This document shows positions 50,007 to 60,667 of a DNA stretch of 64,000 nt, piece by piece. The notes beneath the pieces are model-generated. The model searched no databases. It had not been told where the DNA came from and saw only the letters and a program-made list of their open reading frames with translations. Within the stretch, counting starts at the first letter, position 1; every line of letters starts with the position of its first letter. Both the position numbers and the translations under genes were made by a program. This DNA is from Vespula vulgaris (lineage: Eukaryota; Arthropoda; Insecta; Hymenoptera; Vespidae). The stretch lies in NCBI RefSeq assembly GCF_905475345.1, contig NC_066594.1, positions 539,001-603,000 on the forward strand, written 5' to 3'.

Positions 50007-50630
50007 GTTTCTTTCTTTTTTTTCGGAAGCGCCGCAACAGCAAATATTACCTCCTTTTGATTGACATTGTTACTCAATCCGTAGAAACACGGTTAGAGTT
50101 TACGCTATTTTAGATTTATTACGAAACTACGATCAGAGTTTCGATCCATTATCGTGAGGAGAACATACGTATTGTCGATAAATGGTTTTCGCGATATAAC
50201 GTTGCCATACTTGTCGCTATCCATCATGGCGGCCATCGAAGCTTCGCCCGGGCAATCCTTTTAAAAGTTTAGATGGCAGATAAAAAGAGAGAGAGAGAGA
50301 GCGGAGAAGGTAGGAGGGAGAAAGACAAAAAAAAAGTATAAAAAAAATTTGACAGCAGATTCGAATGCGGATTGCGACGGATTTAATGGAACGACGAGCT
50401 AGTGCTCTCATTTTATCTCGTTGAGGAACGAACGAAATCCAAATGCGCTGATATATGATAAACGTTCTCTATCTCTATCTCTATCTCTATCTCCTCCTCC
50501 TTTTTCTTCTTCTCCTTCTCTCTCTCTCTCTCTCTCTCTTCTTCTTCGTCGGCTCATCTTCGCGATTAATTTTGGGCGGAATATGTCGCGAGACCGAGTC
50601 AATGTTAATATTTCGTGAGTGTTTACTTAC

Positions 50631-50710
50631 GCCAGGAGTGCTTGCTTGCGGTCCATAGGGATACCTCGTCCACTCGAGCTTCGCCTCCGTCGTTGTGTCC
50701 AGGAGAACGA
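50631..50710 (-). CDS. Eph: Eph exon: start of ephrin-binding domain
   Basis: This 80-nt exon lies between a TTTCAG acceptor and a GTAAGT donor on the minus strand. It begins with two bases of a split codon, so the upstream exon must end in phase 1, and it ends in phase 0. It encodes residues 1-27, with VLLDTTTEAKLEW followed by RYPYG, the typical first strand of the Eph ligand-binding domain. The next exon in the window starts in phase 0 and continues the domain at WVEESF, which supports this distant placement. The exon is too short to appear as a long open frame. The exon carrying the start codon must lie further right. Confidence 0.9.
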
Positions 50711-50951
50711 CTGAAATTGTAAAAAGATGCGATATGAGATTAAAGATTTTATATTACAATGAAAAAAAAAAAAAAAAAGAGAGGGAAAAGAAAAGAAATA
50801 TTCAATGATATCGATCGTTTTTTATCATAGCAAACAATAACGATAATGATGATACTAATAATAATTATAATTATATAATAATCATCATTATTATTGTTGT
50901 TGCTGTTGCTATTATTATTATTATTTTTAATTCTTGTTATTAGATTATTAT

Positions 50952-50986
<35 letters not shown>

Positions 50987-51483
50987 AGATTAAAAGAGAA
51001 CTATTTGACGCCATATTGTTTTCGTTAAAAAGAACAAGTCATGACTCTTCCTCTTTTAATTTGTCTTTTTCGTTTCTTTTTTGCTTTATTTTTCTTCTCC
51101 TTTCTTTTCTTTTTCATCGTCGTGAGAACATTGTTGAGACAGTAACGAAAGAGGGAGCAGCAAGCTTAATTACGCGCGTTATAGATACGCGTCGAGAAAT
51201 GAGCGTAAATATGAGCGTTACACGGAAATAATAATTGGAAGAAGGGCCGTCATAAGCAAACAGAAAGATAAAGAGAAAGAGAAAGAGAAAGAGAAAGAAG
51301 AAAGAAAGAAATGGAGAAAAAGAAAAAGAGAGAGAAGGAAAGAGGAACAGAGGAACAGAGAGAGAGAGAGAGAGAGATAAATCCATTTTAGCGGGAGAGA
51401 CTTGTGAGTAGTGGCGGTACACGTCGATTTAGCGCGCCGCGTATCTCGTGAATTTTAATTAGACGAGGTAGTAGTAGCAACGT

Positions 51484-51515
51484 CGACGTCGACGACGACG
51501 ACGACGACGACGACA

Positions 51516-51566
<51 letters not shown>

Positions 51567-51567
51567 T
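51484..51567. repeat. (GAC)n triplet repeat
   Basis: GAC/CGA triplets with a few GAT and AAC changes run for about 84 bases, an unusually GC-rich microsatellite for this window. It lies in the CpG-containing block upstream of the first visible exon. Confidence 0.95.
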
Positions 51568-52011
51568 GTAGGCGTACGAGCTCACGGCCGATGGAAAAGC
51601 GAGTCGCGAAGCGTTGTTCGCTAAGAGGGTTGGGCGGGTAGGAGAGGGAAGGAAGGGTCTGGGAGGGAGAAGGGGGTGGGTCTGGAGAGAGAAGAAAGAG
51701 AAAGAGAGCTGGTACGTTCGGTCGGTTGTTTTTCGACGCTTGGAGATGTTCATCGCGCAAAAGCGAAGCACGAAGAAAGCTCAAGCTACGGAGAGTTTCT
51801 CTCTCTCTCTCTTTCCCTCCCTCTCAAAATGGCGGCTTCTCGAGTGCGCGCTAAAACACCTTGCAGCTCGGCGGCTTCCGTCGCGGCGTTCCTAGGGGAG
51901 GGTGAGAAGAAGGAGTCAAGGGAATGTTGGGGAGGAGGGAGAGGGAGATAGAAGAGAAAGCGAGAGAAAGTTAGACGAAGGGAAAAAGGGAAAGGGAAAA
52001 ACAGAAAGAGA

Positions 52012-52050
<39 letters not shown>

Positions 52051-52472
52051 GAGAAGGTAGCATGAGTGCGAGAAAGCGTATCGACCGGCACCTACACACC
52101 TCAACACAACTTCACCCTCACCCTTCCTAACGTTCGACGCGCCACCCCAACGACAACAACGACGACGGCTACGACGACGAGCGTCGTTGGCACCCCCTCT
52201 CCCTCCCTCTCTCTCTCTCCCCCTCCCTTCTACCTTCGCCAGCCCTCGGGTCCTTGAATTCCTAGGGCAAAGTACCCCAGCCGACGCCGTGTGCAACTCG
52301 TCTCTTCTCCTCTCCTCCCTTCACCCCCGTTCTCCTTCGAAACACACACACGCCGGATGGAATCTCAAAGGTGAAAACTGCGTGCTGCAAAATCCATCCA
52401 GCGCCCTTCAACCGGCGGCTACCTCCTCTCTTCCCTCCAAGCTGCAGTCGCCCTTCGCCTCCTCCCTCCCAG

Positions 52473-52505
<33 letters not shown>

Positions 52506-52842
52506 TTTTTGCCACCCTCGTACACGCGAGACACGCAAAATCCCAGGGGCTCTCACGCCAGACACGGATGAAGTTCCGACGTGCGCGCGAAAATATGCCG
52601 ATGAAAGATCGCATTGATATCACCACTTGAAAGTTACTATGTGTCGTTCCTTCGGAGGTTAAGACGGAGGATCAACACTGATTTCAATTTCGAATAGAAA
52701 AAGAGGAATACTCGTCGATCTTTATGCGTTGCGTGTTTTGTAAGCTATTAAAGTCTCTGAAAAAAAGAGAGAGAGAGAGAGAAAGAGAGATCGATGAACG
52801 ATCGTCAGGATAATCTCGGTGGATCTTCGTTGTTGAATGCAC

Positions 52843-52869
52843 AAGCAAGCAAGCAAGCAAGCAAGCAAA
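52843..52869. repeat. (GCAA)n tetramer repeat
   Basis: Six to seven GCAA units. On the minus strand they encode Leu-Ala-Cys repeats that look like a signal peptide by chance. Confidence 0.9.
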
Positions 52870-53270
52870 TAAGCTAGCACGTCTACCGAGCCGTTTCATT
52901 GCGTCTAATAGGCTTTGCAGTCCGTCGGCTTGATTCGAGTGCCCTCGAGAAGTACTTTGGATATATAGGAACGCGGCGTCACTGACGACGAACCGATTTC
53001 GAGGAGCAAGATTCCACCCTCCTATCTATCCATCTATCTATCCATCTATCTATCTCTGTTGCTCCTCGCGCGCTCCTTGCTTAGTCCTTAATACACCTCG
53101 AGGCGGCGAAGCTTCGAGATTGACCTATTATTCGAGCGAACCAACCGGGGTGGTCTTCACTTCGGTCCACTGAGTTTCGCGCCCGACTATCTCTCTCCCC
53201 AATCGGTCTTATTCAGTGAGTTATCTTTAAGTTGTTTCTTCCTCGAATCATCGACTAAATCGCTATTCAA

Positions 53271-53432
53271 ATGATATTTGATAAAACGAAAAAGAAAGAG
53301 AGAAAGAGAGGGAGAGAGAAACGGAGGCAAAGAAGAAAAAAGAGAGAGCTCTGAAAAGTCTCTCTGTTCGAAAGAAAATTCTATTTGTTCGTTAATAATA
53401 TTTTTTATATGATGTTTTCATTTGATAAAATC

Positions 53433-53474
<42 letters not shown>

Positions 53475-53569
53475 GTAGACAAAGAAGAAAAAAGAGAAAG
53501 AGAGAGCTATGAAGTCTCTCTGTTCGAAAGAAAATTCTATTTGTTTATTATATATAATTTTTTTTATCG
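53271..53569. repeat. Tandem duplication with internal GA tract
   Basis: Two copies (about 53271-53408 and 53409-53569) share TTTGATAAAA at the start, a GA-rich middle, GACAAAGAAGAAAAAAGAG-like sequence and the end GTTCGAAAGAAAATTCTATT. The GA tract differs in length between copies. Three ATTTTTATC-type units follow at 53560-53730. Confidence 0.88.
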
Positions 53570-53951
53570 TTTTTACATATAAAATCTATATCTTTTTTAT
53601 AATAATAATATTTTTTATCATTTTTACATATAAAATCAATAATATTTTTATCGTTACATATATTTTTTTATCGTAATACTTATATATATAATAATATTTT
53701 TTTATCATTTTTACATATAAAATCAATCATCTGTTTAATTATATATCCGATTATAAATTTAGAGATGATTTCAACTTTACGGATAATGACAATCTACCTG
53801 AATAAAATCAATGTATAAGAGATGAAATCTCATGTATCTCTTCGCAATGTATTGAATTCGAAAGAGGGCCAATGTTGGAAGTAAAAGAGGAGAATTTTTC
53901 TCGAAAATCTGAGATCTTTTTTTCGGGATAACTTTTATCCGGTCGAACGAA

Positions 53952-53955
<4 letters not shown>

Positions 53956-54002
<47 letters not shown>

Positions 54003-54007
54003 GATCC

Positions 54008-54042
<35 letters not shown>
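53956..54042. repeat. Two adjacent (GA)n tracts
   Basis: GA runs at 53956-53998 and 54013-54042 are separated by a short ATGATCC-containing spacer. Confidence 0.95.
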
Positions 54043-54043
<1 letters not shown>

Positions 54044-54223
54044 TTTTAGATTTAAGATCGCGCACGTGAAAAGTCGGTAAAATTCTTTCCTCCGTGAAAA
54101 AAAAGGAAGAAGAAAAAAAAAAGCAGTGGCACCGGTTCGGGCGTCCTCTGAATTTTTCAAGAAGACGGTCAAAGAGCGCTTTGAAATTCCAAACGGCCTC
54201 GGGGATCGATTCGTAGCACGTAC

Positions 54224-54340
54224 CTGCTAGAGAAGGGAGCAACCAGAGGAGAAAGAAGAAGAAGAAGAAGAAGACGAAGAAGAAGACGAAGAAGAAGAAG
54301 AAGGAGCAGAGGAAGAGTAATAGTAGTAGAAAAAGATACG
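54224..54340 (-). CDS. Candidate Eph signal-peptide exon (weak)
   Basis: A long pyrimidine tract ending in TTCGGCAG (acceptor at 54341-54342) precedes 117 nt that end in CAG at 54224 followed by GTACGTG, a good donor. The exon would be phase 1 at both ends, which is the phase the ligand-binding exon at 50710 requires. In that frame it encodes a highly hydrophobic Leu/Phe segment ending FFLLWLLPSLA, and splicing would put Val-Val-Leu-Leu-Asp straight after a plausible signal-peptidase site. Against it: much of the Phe run comes from a (GAA)n microsatellite, no in-frame ATG lies in the exon, and the open frame upstream reaches a stop at 54588-54590 without an ATG. A further start exon would be needed. 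Confidence 0.2.
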
Positions 54341-54445
54341 CTGCCGAATAAGAGAAAGAAAAGACAGACAGAGACAGAGAGACAGAGAGAGAGAGAGAGA
54401 GAATGAAAAAGAGTGCATACTTGTGCTCGTGCACCGGCCAACCAA

Positions 54446-54508
54446 CACGTGCATTATATGTCGTGGCACGGTGCGAGTCGGTGCAACGGACACGTGTCAC
54501 GTGACACG
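54446..54508. promoter_or_regulatory. E-box cluster with 16-base palindrome
   Basis: CACGTG occurs at 54446-54451, 54491-54496 and 54498-54503. The last two overlap a perfect 16-base palindrome CGTGTCACGTGACACG at 54493-54508. CACGTG is bound by bHLH proteins such as Myc/Max or Clock/Cycle. It lies just upstream (minus strand) of the weak leader-exon candidate. Confidence 0.4.
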
Positions 54509-54958
54509 AGTCACTCGCATAGTCGCATCGTCGTGGAATTCCTCGAGAGTAGACGAGTTTCTCCCTATTGGATTTACGAGTCGGTGCTCAGACAACGAGA
54601 CCGAGAAAATTCTCGCAAATTATGTCACTCGCAAACGAGGAAACAGGGAATTATATGTGTGTGTGTGTGTGTATGAATGTGTGAACGTACGTACATACGT
54701 ATATGTTAAGAGGTTAGTTAGAAAGAAAAAGAAGTCGATCGCGTATTCATAGAAAAGATTATTACGTTTATATTAATCGTCTCGTGAACTTTTATACGAT
54801 TGGTGACTTATGCAATTGCCTTAAGATGCTATATTATTAAAATAATCGAGCATCTATCTCTTTACGTAGAAGCAATTCGTTTCGTCGAATGAAATAACGA
54901 CGAGGGTTTCAGCGATAAATCCAGATGGAATGTTCTTTTTTCATCTCTTTTTTTTATG

Positions 54959-54993
<35 letters not shown>

Positions 54994-55593
54994 TCCTCTC
55001 TGTCTCTCTTTTTCTGTCATCCAAGGTTAGACTTCGGTTGAATACTTAAAAGTCTTCGTTGGAGTCCCTCGCGACTCGGCGCCATTTTTAAATCTTCGAT
55101 CCCCATCCCATGCTACTGAATAAAAGAAAGTTTAATCGATATAGTCATATATATGTGTGTGTATGTATACATATATATATACATACATACATACATATAT
55201 AGTCTTATATATACATACATATAGATATAGTCTCATATATACACACATACATATGTATATATATATATATATCGTTCGAATATAAATAATAGATCTTTCA
55301 ATTGCCACGCGTTACCATCTAATTCGTTAAGGTAGAAAATTATAATACCAAGATCGTGACTTCCGAATCTATCAATTCTCTCGATAACTTCGTCGAATAG
55401 TAATTCCATTGGAGATTATAAATTTAGAAAGAGTGATGGGAGAGAGGAAGAGAAGGATTAAAATGGATAAATCCTACTTTCGAGAATCAATGAATTTTTG
55501 TGCAAGGAAAAAGAAAATCGAAGGAGATGACAGGGGCAAAAGTTGAGGTCACTTATTTGCAACATTTTTATCGTATATAAATATTCTCGCTGT

Positions 55594-55654
<61 letters not shown>

Positions 55655-57668
55655 AAAGAAGAGAAAGAAAAAAGAATATATAATAATGATTTAAAAGGAT
55701 TAATGTTTGTACGTATTCTCGGCACTCATTGAACGACCTACATTGCGAGAGGAAATGGCACTTGCTCTAATTCCCTTTAGTTTCCATGAAAAATTTTATA
55801 TAAGCACGAGATCTCGATAAGAATTTCTTTTAAATTAAATAATAAGAATGGTTCTTTCTCTTTCGACGTAGTAGCATTTAGTTAATTAATTCGCCCGAAG
55901 TCGAAGGTCATGTGAAAAAATTATTCATTTAATTAGGCTGACCTAGATTAATTTTCAATTTTTCTAATTATAAAAACAACAAAACAAGAAAAGGAAAGAA
56001 CGAGAGAGAGAAAAATAGAGAGAGAGAGAGAGAGAGAAAAAGAGAGAAAAGAAAAATAAGCAAACGAAGAAGCTAAATTATTCGTACTGCATTTTTTATG
56101 AGATTAAACAAATATGTGCGCGAGAAATCGCTCGGTCCTTTCTCTCTCTCTCTCTTTTTCTTCATTTATTTTTTGTTTGACAAGACTCTTCTAAACGATT
56201 AAAATTAATGAAGTACGATTCGGTGAACGAACATAAGTTTCGATATAATTAATAGCGTTTTCTGCACAATTATACTAACATCCTGAGAAGAGCGAAGAAA
56301 AGACACTCGGTTTTTGATTTCCTCCTTTTTTGAATCTTGATATTATATTAAATATCTTTTTATACGTATATGAACTTTACACGAAGTCTGTCCATATACG
56401 ATCGCGAACTAAATCGAAGTATTTAAATGTAATTAGTATCGAACTATTTAAGCTTGGAACGACAATAAACGTTCGAATCGAGTTTCGCGGTAAATTACCG
56501 GACGATAAATGTACCGTTCTTCTAACCGTGCTTTGTAAAAATTGTAACGGTAACGATTGGATTCTGGTCTGGCACGCTTTTACAAAATCTTTTCTTTGCA
56601 CAACTCGTGCCGATACTTATAGAGAAAATCGAGGAAGAAAAAAAAAAGAAAAGAAAAAAATGATGAAAATCGTGCTAGATCGACGTGTTATGTAGTTCGT
56701 CAATGTACGTAGATGTATGTGTGTGTATATATATATATATATATATCTTAGGTAACATATACATTGAAATATACGTACGTATCTCTACATATGTATGTAT
56801 GCATGTATATATGTATATATATATACACACGTATGTATGTATGTATGTATGTATGTATATATGTACGATATCGTCAAGCGTCCGAACAGAAAGTCCGGTT
56901 TAAACGTGGCGTGACATTTTAAACCGAAAAAGGCTGACAGGGTAGGTAGGACGATGCACGGGCCGGGTCTCTCGCTTTGAACATGACATCAATTCGATTT
57001 CGTTAAAATTGTGACTCGTGTCGTATCGAGCGACCGACACAGATAGGCCCTTGCCGATACAACTTTACTAAGAGGAGGGGAGTAGTAGGTGAGGGCTGTA
57101 AAGATGGACGAGGTGGGGGAGCGGCTCGAAAGAGGGAGAAAGAGAGGTCGAAAGAGAAAGAGAAGAAAACGAAGAAGAAGAAGAAGAAGAAGAAGAAAGA
57201 GACAAGTTCCAAGGGCCAGTTTCGAATTACTATTCTCGAGCGTGTTTACCGAAGAACGGAAAGGACGACTTTAACGGGTCGTTCATTCGTTCTTCTGCGT
57301 CCTTCTCTGAGGGCATCATCCGTTCAACTCATCCTATACTTTTCCTTACTTTTCTTCACATCCTTCCTTTCTCTACATACGTTTTCTCCCGAGTGAACGC
57401 CGATGTCACTGCATGCGTGTTCATGTAACCAGTGTGGAAAGAGAAAGGGAGAGGGATAGAGAGAGGAAGGGAGAGAGAAAACGTGCTCTCGCGAGACGCA
57501 CCAAATTTAAATTTCAAATTTGGAGCGTGTCGCAGGGTGTGACGGTATGCATACCGTTCTCTTCTGGCCCATACCCTTCTCTTTAGAGTTTCTACCCTCG
57601 CACTACTTCTTTCTATTCCTTGACCCGCCATCAAGAGAAAGAGAGATAGAGATAGATAGATAGATAGT

Positions 57669-57729
<61 letters not shown>

Positions 57730-57899
57730 CACGATCCCTCATATTATATTCGAACGAGTATAATCTCGCATAGGATATGGGTCTACATGTTGGATACATA
57801 TGTATATATGTATAAATGTATATAAGTTTCTAGTAGTAATTCTGATGAATTATTTGGATTGTCCGGTATTCACGAGTGCCTCTCCCTTGAATATTTGTA
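54509..57899. other. Upstream sequence, no gene identified
   Basis: A unique segment (54509-54640) is followed by AT-rich sequence with TA/CATA microsatellites at 55148-55275 and 56720-56860, (CT)n 54965-54995, (GA)n 55596-55657 and 56012-56036, and (GA)n/(GATA)n 57637-57727. A 121-codon open frame at 56330-56695 has no ATG near its start and no recognised domain. Confidence 0.6.
57637..57727. repeat. (GATA)n then (GA)n, over 28 units
   Basis: A short GATA block leads into one of the longest pure GA runs of the window. Confidence 0.97.
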
Positions 57900-57904
57900 C
57901 GATC

Positions 57905-58285
57905 AAAATATTTTATTTCAATTTATTATCTTTACAATCGTTCGTGGAAAAAAGAAAGGGAACATGAAATCTTTTCGTTATGAAAACAACTCGATATAAT
58001 TTTTATTATAAATTCTATTCTTTCTCTCTCTCTCTCTTTTTCCTCTTATGTTTAAGATACATATCTTCGTGTATCTATAGTATAGCTAGTTTATATAACA
58101 AATATTCTCCTGTCAAATATAAACTGATTTGTTCAAATAAATCTTCGAATATAATAAAGAGTTCATTTATATTTAATAATCACAAGATCTAATATATTAT
58201 TTCTACAATCGTTCGTTACAAAATGGAATGTGATATATTTTTATTTAGAAACAAATCGATATAATTTTTATTATAAATCCCATTT

Positions 58286-58316
<31 letters not shown>

Positions 58317-59084
58317 TTTTTCCTGTGATATTTAAAATACATATCTCTGTGTATCTATACCATAGCAAGTTTATATAATAAACATTCTGCTTTCGAAAAT
58401 AGATTTGTTTGTTCAAATAAATCATCGTATATAATAAAGATTTCATTCATGTTTAATAATTACTGGATTTAATATATTATTTCTACAATTGTTCGTAACA
58501 AAGTGGAATGTGATACATTTTTATTTAAAAACAAATCGATATACTTTTTATTAGAAATTCCACTCTCTCTCTTTTTCTATCTCTCTTTCTTTGTCCTCTA
58601 ATATTTAAGACGTATATCTCCGTGTATCTATAGCATAGCAAATTTATAATTAAACATTCTTCTTTCGAAAATAAATTTATTTGTTCAAATAAATCCTCGT
58701 ATATAATAAAGATTTCATTTATATTTAATAATCACAGGATCTAATATATTATTTCTACAATCGTTCGTAACAAAATGGAATATGATACATTTTTATTTAG
58801 AAACAAATCGATATAATCTCTATTAGAAATTCCACTCTCTTTTTCCTCTGATATTTAAAATATGTATCTCTGTAGCAACTTTATATAACAAACATTCTCC
58901 TTTCAAAAATAAATTTATTTATTCAAATAAATCTTCTATAATAAAGATTTCATGCATATATAATAATTACTGGATCTAATATATTATTTCTACAATCGTT
59001 CCTAACAAAATGGAATATGATATATTTTTATTTAAAAACAACTCGATATAATTTCTATTAAAAATTCCACTCTCTCTCTCTCCT

Positions 59085-59132
<48 letters not shown>

Positions 59133-59250
59133 CTGATATTTAAGATGCGCGTATCTACAAAGTTTACATAACAAACATTCATCGCTCAGAATAAATCCAT
59201 TCATTCAACTAAATCCTCGAATATAATTAAGAGCTTAATTTATACTTAAT
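57905..59250. repeat. Five-copy tandem array, unit about 270 bp
   Basis: The anchor TCTACAATCGTTCGT (with small changes) recurs near 57930, 58201, 58481, 58753 and 58987, giving spacings of about 271, 280, 272 and 234 bases. Each unit has the same order: anchor, TGGAATNTGATA, ATCGATATAAT or CTCGATATAAT, a CT or TTTTCCTC block, TGTATCTATA (partly lost in the fourth), TTCAAATAAATC and TATAATAAAGA. The last copy decays near 59250. The CT block ranges from nearly absent (about 58838) to about 50 bases (59076-59127). Flanks are AT-rich and not part of the array. Confidence 0.92.
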
Positions 59251-59755
59251 AATCTTAGCAATCGAAGCTGTGTAAATATGAAAGAAATAAAAAAAAAATA
59301 AAAAAAAAAAACAAAAAAAACAAAACAAAATAAAGAAAGAAAAGAGCTATTCATTATAAACCTTTACGAGGAATACAGAACGAGAAAGCAATGAGAAAGA
59401 AAGTCTCGCGACCGTAATGAAAAATAATTATCTCGATGAAGAGATAGGCAGCTGTGGAAGAAAGCCTCCTTTTTCTTTTCTTCCCTTTTTATTTTTCTTT
59501 ATCTCTCAAAACCTACGCGCGATGCGTCTGGTTCTTAATTCTCGAATCGTACGTAATATACATATATACATATACGAACACATACATACATCATACAACA
59601 TACATGACCAAAGAAGATAAACGCCAAGGAAGGAAGAAGAGAGAATACTCGTACTGGACAATAAATCAATAGCCGAGGTCACAGAAGGAGATGGATGTGT
59701 GACGTAACGAGCCTGTTCTTACCGTATGCCGGTAAGAGGTCGGAATCTCTTTCCT

Positions 59756-59786
<31 letters not shown>

Positions 59787-60043
59787 TTCTTTCTCTCTCG
59801 TATTCGTTCATCCTCTCACTCACTCGTTCACTCGCTCGTTCGTCACTCGCACGCTCGCTCGTTCGCTCGTTCGCTTGCTTTCTCTCTTTCTCTTTCTCCC
59901 TAACGTATCGAAAGACACGATTCAATCGCGCGCGAGAGAACCTGTTGCCTGAGCTCGAGAGACGAACGCGCGCTTGGCTACTCGAAGGCGATTAAGATTA
60001 CGACGATTTTGCCTTCTGAGAGCAACGAGCTCGTGGCTTTTTT

Positions 60044-60095
60044 CCTTTTTCTTTTCTTTTCTTTTCTTTTCTTTTCTTTTCTTTTCTTTTCTTTC
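60044..60095. repeat. (TTTTC)n pentamer repeat
   Basis: About nine TTTTC units followed by CT-rich sequence. Confidence 0.95.
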
Positions 60096-60612
60096 TCTTT
60101 CTCTCTCTCTCTCTTTCTTTCTCTCTCTTTCTCTGCTACCCCCTTCTATCCTTTACAGGTATCTCTATTTTATTTCCTTTGCTCCTTTTTTTTTATTTCT
60201 TCTTTTTCTTTTTTCTTTTTTCTTCACTCACTACGAGTCCCGAGATAGGATGTATGTATGTATGTATATATGTACGTATGTATGAATGACAAATTAACAG
60301 CGATACGACTCGTGCTGTGAAAGCCCGTCCTTATTTTCTCGATCGATTTTCTAACGCATAATTTTCCAATTTTCTTTCTCACTCCCTCCCTTTCTCTCTT
60401 TCTAACCATTATTATAATTCTCTTGAATCAAGCGTCTTTATAACGTTGTACATCTATCCTTCTCAATTCGATCGTACAATGACATAAATTTTTCACACCT
60501 CCATTCATCCATCGCGTTCTCCACTCGCGTAAGAAATTCACTGCATTCCAACGTGTACGAGCTTAACACTTTTTTATACTTTCGATTCGTCACGGAATCT
60601 TCGATCTGTCTC

Positions 60613-60621
60613 GTAAGTAAG

Positions 60622-60667
<46 letters not shown>
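60613..60667. repeat. (TTAC)n with inverted start
   Basis: GTAAGTAAGTACTTACTTAC begins as the inverse of the following TTAC run, so the first 20 bases are a near-palindrome. The minus strand has many GTAAGT sequences here, which are repeat and not splice donors. Confidence 0.95.

Larger units (their letters stand above)
46501..50630 (-). other. Eph long intron, 5' part next to the first visible exon
   Basis: No second gene seen. It contains an imperfect CTG triplet tract 46719-46776, (CT)n 46985-47020, A-rich homopurine sequence 47340-47470, (TAGG)n 47785-47917, (CT)n 49148-49187, (GA)n 49292-49440 and (TTTA)n 49964-50006. Stretches at 48530-48700 and 49490-49850 are unique and CpG-containing. 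This is the region just downstream of the start of the ligand-binding exon, where intronic regulatory sequence is often found. Confidence 0.7.
1..50710 (-). other. Eph: Eph receptor tyrosine kinase gene, partial (gene span)
   Basis: This is the visible span of the insect ephrin receptor, a single-pass plasma-membrane tyrosine kinase that binds membrane-anchored ephrins and acts in axon guidance and cell-cell repulsion (family knowledge). Twelve coding exons were placed from GT-AG sites and codon phase. They join without a frame break to give 687 residues in the order ligand-binding domain (1-177), Cys-rich/EGF-like region (178-301), two FN3 domains (about 303-393 and 394-500), transmembrane helix (519-542), juxtamembrane segment with YVDPHTYEDP, and kinase glycine loop with VAIK. 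Family features seen directly include Cys pairs 48/164 and 83/93, N-x-T sites at 309, 359 and 455, and juxtamembrane Tyr 623 and 629. Missing are the start codon and signal peptide (right of 50710) and most of the kinase, SAM domain and 3' UTR (left of position 1). Identity as Eph is nearly certain; the exact gene start is unknown. Confidence 0.95.
50711..54223. other. Sequence 5' of the first visible Eph exon
   Basis: No coding exon identified. On the minus strand this is the upstream intron. It has ATT and ATC triplet tracts (50840-50988), GA-rich 51265-51375, a long (GAC)n 51484-51567, a CpG-containing block 51570-52600 cut by (GA)n 52002-52051, (GCAA)n 52843-52869, CATC/CTAT repeats 53021-53054, a duplicated GA-containing segment 53271-53569 and (GA)n 53956-54042. 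The 51.6-52.6 kb block looks promoter-like in composition, but no start codon or transcription start could be assigned. Confidence 0.6.

Noticed and set aside
52684..52899. Minus-strand frame starting with ATG and reading like a signal peptide (MKRLGRRASLFACLLACLL)
   Set aside because: The hydrophobic part is the (GCAA)n repeat, and no good donor in phase 1 follows to join the ligand-binding exon.
54169..54441. Overlapping minus-strand frames rich in Leu in other phases
   Set aside because: They would end in the wrong phase at the donor or hit a stop before it, and their apparent starts are not ATG. Only the phase-1 frame was kept as a weak candidate.
56330..56695. 121-codon plus-strand frame with unique sequence
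   Set aside because: It starts at TTG with no internal ATG before the end region, the opposite strand is also open, and no family is recognisable.
57905..59250. Regularly spaced repeats considered as a CRISPR array
   Set aside because: The genome is eukaryotic, units are about 270 bp, and similarity covers whole units rather than short repeats with unique spacers.
60613..60667. Many GTAAGT donor-like sequences on the minus strand
   Set aside because: They are the (TTAC)n microsatellite read on the other strand.
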